Shown here: positions 5,416-6,257 of the stretch, piece after piece | Layout of the letters: the number at the start of each line of letters is the position of its first letter | Numbering within the stretch: position 1 is the first letter of the stretch | NCBI GenBank assembly: GCA_001781275.1 | Contig: MFLH01000036.1 | Coordinates: 1-6,257, forward strand | Length of the DNA: 6,257 bases | From: Candidatus Kaiserbacteria bacterium RIFCSPHIGHO2_02_FULL_54_11b | Lineage (GTDB): Bacteria > Patescibacteriota > Minisyncoccia > Phycocordibacterales > UBA2100 | Direction: 5' to 3' | Translations under genes and position numbers: made by a program | Notes under the pieces: generated by a model | Databases searched by the model: none | What the model was told of the DNA's origin: nothing | The model's input: only the letters and a program-made list of their open reading frames with translations

Positions 5416-5930
5416 TGCGTACGATAGCCATCGCTGCCGTGACCCTCGATGGCAAAATAGCCCTCGACCCCGACCATTTCCCTGATTGGACGTCGGCCGA
5501 AGATAAGGTGTTTATGCGCGCACTTTTAGACACGGCGGACGTGGTCGTGGTGGGCCACAACACCTTTAAGACCGCCAAGGAGCCACTCTCCAAGAGGAAT
5601 TGCATTGTGCTCACCGGCTCGGTTGCATCTACAGAGCGCAAGGGCGATAAGCTCCTCTACGTGAATCCTGGCACTACTGATCTGAAAGCCATACTTGAGC
5701 CCTATGCGACAGTCGCGATACTGGGCGGTGCGAAGACCTATTCGTACTTTTTGCAACACAATCTGCTGCACGAGCTCTATCTCACCATAGAACCGGTGGT
5801 ATTTGGCCGCGGCATCAGTCTTTTTGAACATCTGGAAGGGTCTCCCACACACTTCAAACTCCTCTCAATGAGGAAATTGAACGAGGACGGCACTGTACTC
5901 TTGCACTATTCACTCGCTGCTGCAAAATAG
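5415..5930 (+). CDS. RibD_C/DHFR-superfamily reductase, probable dihydrofolate reductase
   Basis: A 171-residue cytoplasmic protein with the fold pattern of the RibD C-terminal domain, which belongs to the dihydrofolate reductase superfamily. The N-terminal strand and TLDGKIA (10-16) match the SLDGKIA motif of RibD-type reductases. DWTSAED (24-30) and VVVGHNTFKTA (44-54) follow, the latter being the NADPH-binding strand-helix. ILGGAKTYSYFL (102-113) contains the Gly-Gly nucleotide-binding turn, and LYLTIEPVVFGRGISLF (121-137) is the typical late strand. The length fits a stand-alone reductase without a deaminase domain. Diverged DHFRs of this type are common in reduced genomes, and the divergent folate-type ligase operon supports reduction of dihydrofolate to tetrahydrofolate with NADPH. 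The riboflavin pathway reductase (pyrimidine reductase) is the main alternative, but no riboflavin gene is present. The stop is TAG, and no terminator hairpin follows. Confidence 0.85.
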   Translation: MRTIAIAAVTLDGKIALDPDHFPDWTSAEDKVFMRALLDTADVVVVGHNTFKTAKEPLSKRNCIVLTGSVASTERKGDKLLYVNPGTTDLKAILEPYATVAILGGAKTYSYFLQHNLLHELYLTIEPVVFGRGISLFEHLEGSPTHFKLLSMRKLNEDGTVLLHYSLAAAK

Positions 5931-5990
5931 GCACCGATTGTGTTATCCCGCCTCTCCCCGCCCACCCCCTTGCGTACTGTGTATATAGGG

Positions 5991-5996
5991 TACAAT
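5991..5996 (+). promoter_or_regulatory. Probable promoter -10 for the SWIB gene
   Basis: TACAAT, identical to the -10 of the reductase gene, is preceded by TTGCGT (5970-5975) at a short 15-nt spacing and by an AT-rich TATATA (5982-5987). Start of transcription near 6002-6003 would give a leader of about 45 nt. That leader contains a small GC stem, GCCC/GGGC at 6017-6020 and 6027-6030, and no Shine-Dalgarno sequence. The rest of the 117-nt gap after the reductase (5931-5970) is C-rich, with no hairpin. Confidence 0.4.
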
Positions 5997-6047
5997 AGAG
6001 CGGTTATCAATAAACAGCCCGATTTAGGGCACAAGTAATCCATTTAT

Positions 6048-6257
6048 ATGGTAAGAACAGCAAATCCAGCATTATTAAAACCCCTCCACCTCTCACCCGA
6101 ACTTGAGGAGGTGGTCGGCAAAGGCCCGATGTCCCGCGGACAGGTCGTGAAGCAGATCTGGGTGTACATCAAGAAGCACGATCTGCAGAACCCAGCCAAC
6201 AAGCGCAACATCCTAGCCGACGCGAAACTCAAGCCCCTCTTCGGCGGCAAGGGCGAG
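6048..6257 (+). CDS. SWIB/MDM2-domain protein, 3' end cut by window
   Basis: The first 70 codons of a gene that continues past the right edge. The sequence is a near-complete SWIB domain: KPLHLSPELEEVVG (11-24), a Gly-Pro-MSR-GQVVKQIWVYIKK helix region (26-43), LQNPANKRNI (46-55), DAKLKPLFGG (58-67). Stand-alone SWIB proteins are usually 80-100 residues, so about 15-30 residues are probably missing. SWIB domains are best known from eukaryotic SWI/SNF complexes and from Chlamydia, where one is fused to topoisomerase I. Small single-domain versions also occur in some bacteria, including CPR. A DNA- or nucleoid-related role is likely but its partner is unknown. The start ATG at 6048 is the first in frame with the domain and has no visible ribosome-binding site. 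A second domain beyond the edge cannot be excluded. Confidence 0.88.
   Translation, partial: MVRTANPALLKPLHLSPELEEVVGKGPMSRGQVVKQIWVYIKKHDLQNPANKRNILADAKLKPLFGGKGE

Noticed and set aside
5931..5990. Terminator after the reductase gene
   Set aside because: The segment is C-rich without inverted symmetry or a T-run. Nothing supports an intrinsic terminator.
1..6257. CRISPR array, tRNA, insertion sequence or attachment site
   Set aside because: No regularly spaced direct repeats, cloverleaf-like segments, transposase-like proteins or flanking terminal repeats were found on either strand.

Overview
The window looks like a piece of a bacterial genome from a small-genome lineage, most plausibly the Candidate Phyla Radiation (Patescibacteria, Parcubacteria-like). 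This is an inference from gene content and style: a stand-alone SWIB protein, a RibD-type reductase in the DHFR superfamily, a CofE-like ligase with no other F420 genes nearby, membrane-anchored proteins with Pro/Thr linkers, tightly overlapping genes, and almost no Shine-Dalgarno sequences. UGA acts as a normal stop (the transporter gene ends in TGA inside an ATGA overlap), which argues against the code-25 lineages.

Layout. From 5376 down to the left edge, six genes run leftwards in what looks like one long operon: a YhhQ/VUT-family transporter (5376-4726), a CofE-family gamma-glutamate ligase (4729-3995, ATGA overlap), a secreted DUF4430-like protein (4002-3481, 8-nt overlap), two paralogous membrane-anchored TIM-barrel-like putative hydrolases (3391-1898 and 1840-221), and the start of another membrane-anchored protein cut by the left edge (210-1). 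To the right, transcription is in the opposite direction: a RibD_C/DHFR-like reductase (5415-5930), then a SWIB-domain gene that runs off the right edge (6048-6257+).

How the genes may work together. The reductase and the CofE-like ligase lie on opposite sides of a 38-bp divergent promoter region. Together they suggest tetrahydrofolate reduction and folate polyglutamylation, as in Chlamydia, where a CofE homologue stands in for FolC. The transporter probably imports a queuosine precursor. The leftward genes after the ligase change theme to the cell surface: a secreted DUF4430-like domain followed by tandem membrane-anchored putative glycan-active proteins.

The most unusual points are: (1) a perfect 16-bp-arm palindrome inside the DUF4430-like coding sequence, with a second 30-nt near-palindrome inside the ligase gene; (2) extended -10 promoters placed so close to ATG that the mRNAs for the reductase and the first hydrolase would be leaderless; (3) a diverged pair of surface proteins with two conserved glutamates but without the usual Asn-Glu clan-A signature. 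No tRNA, rRNA, CRISPR array, insertion sequence or clear terminator was seen.
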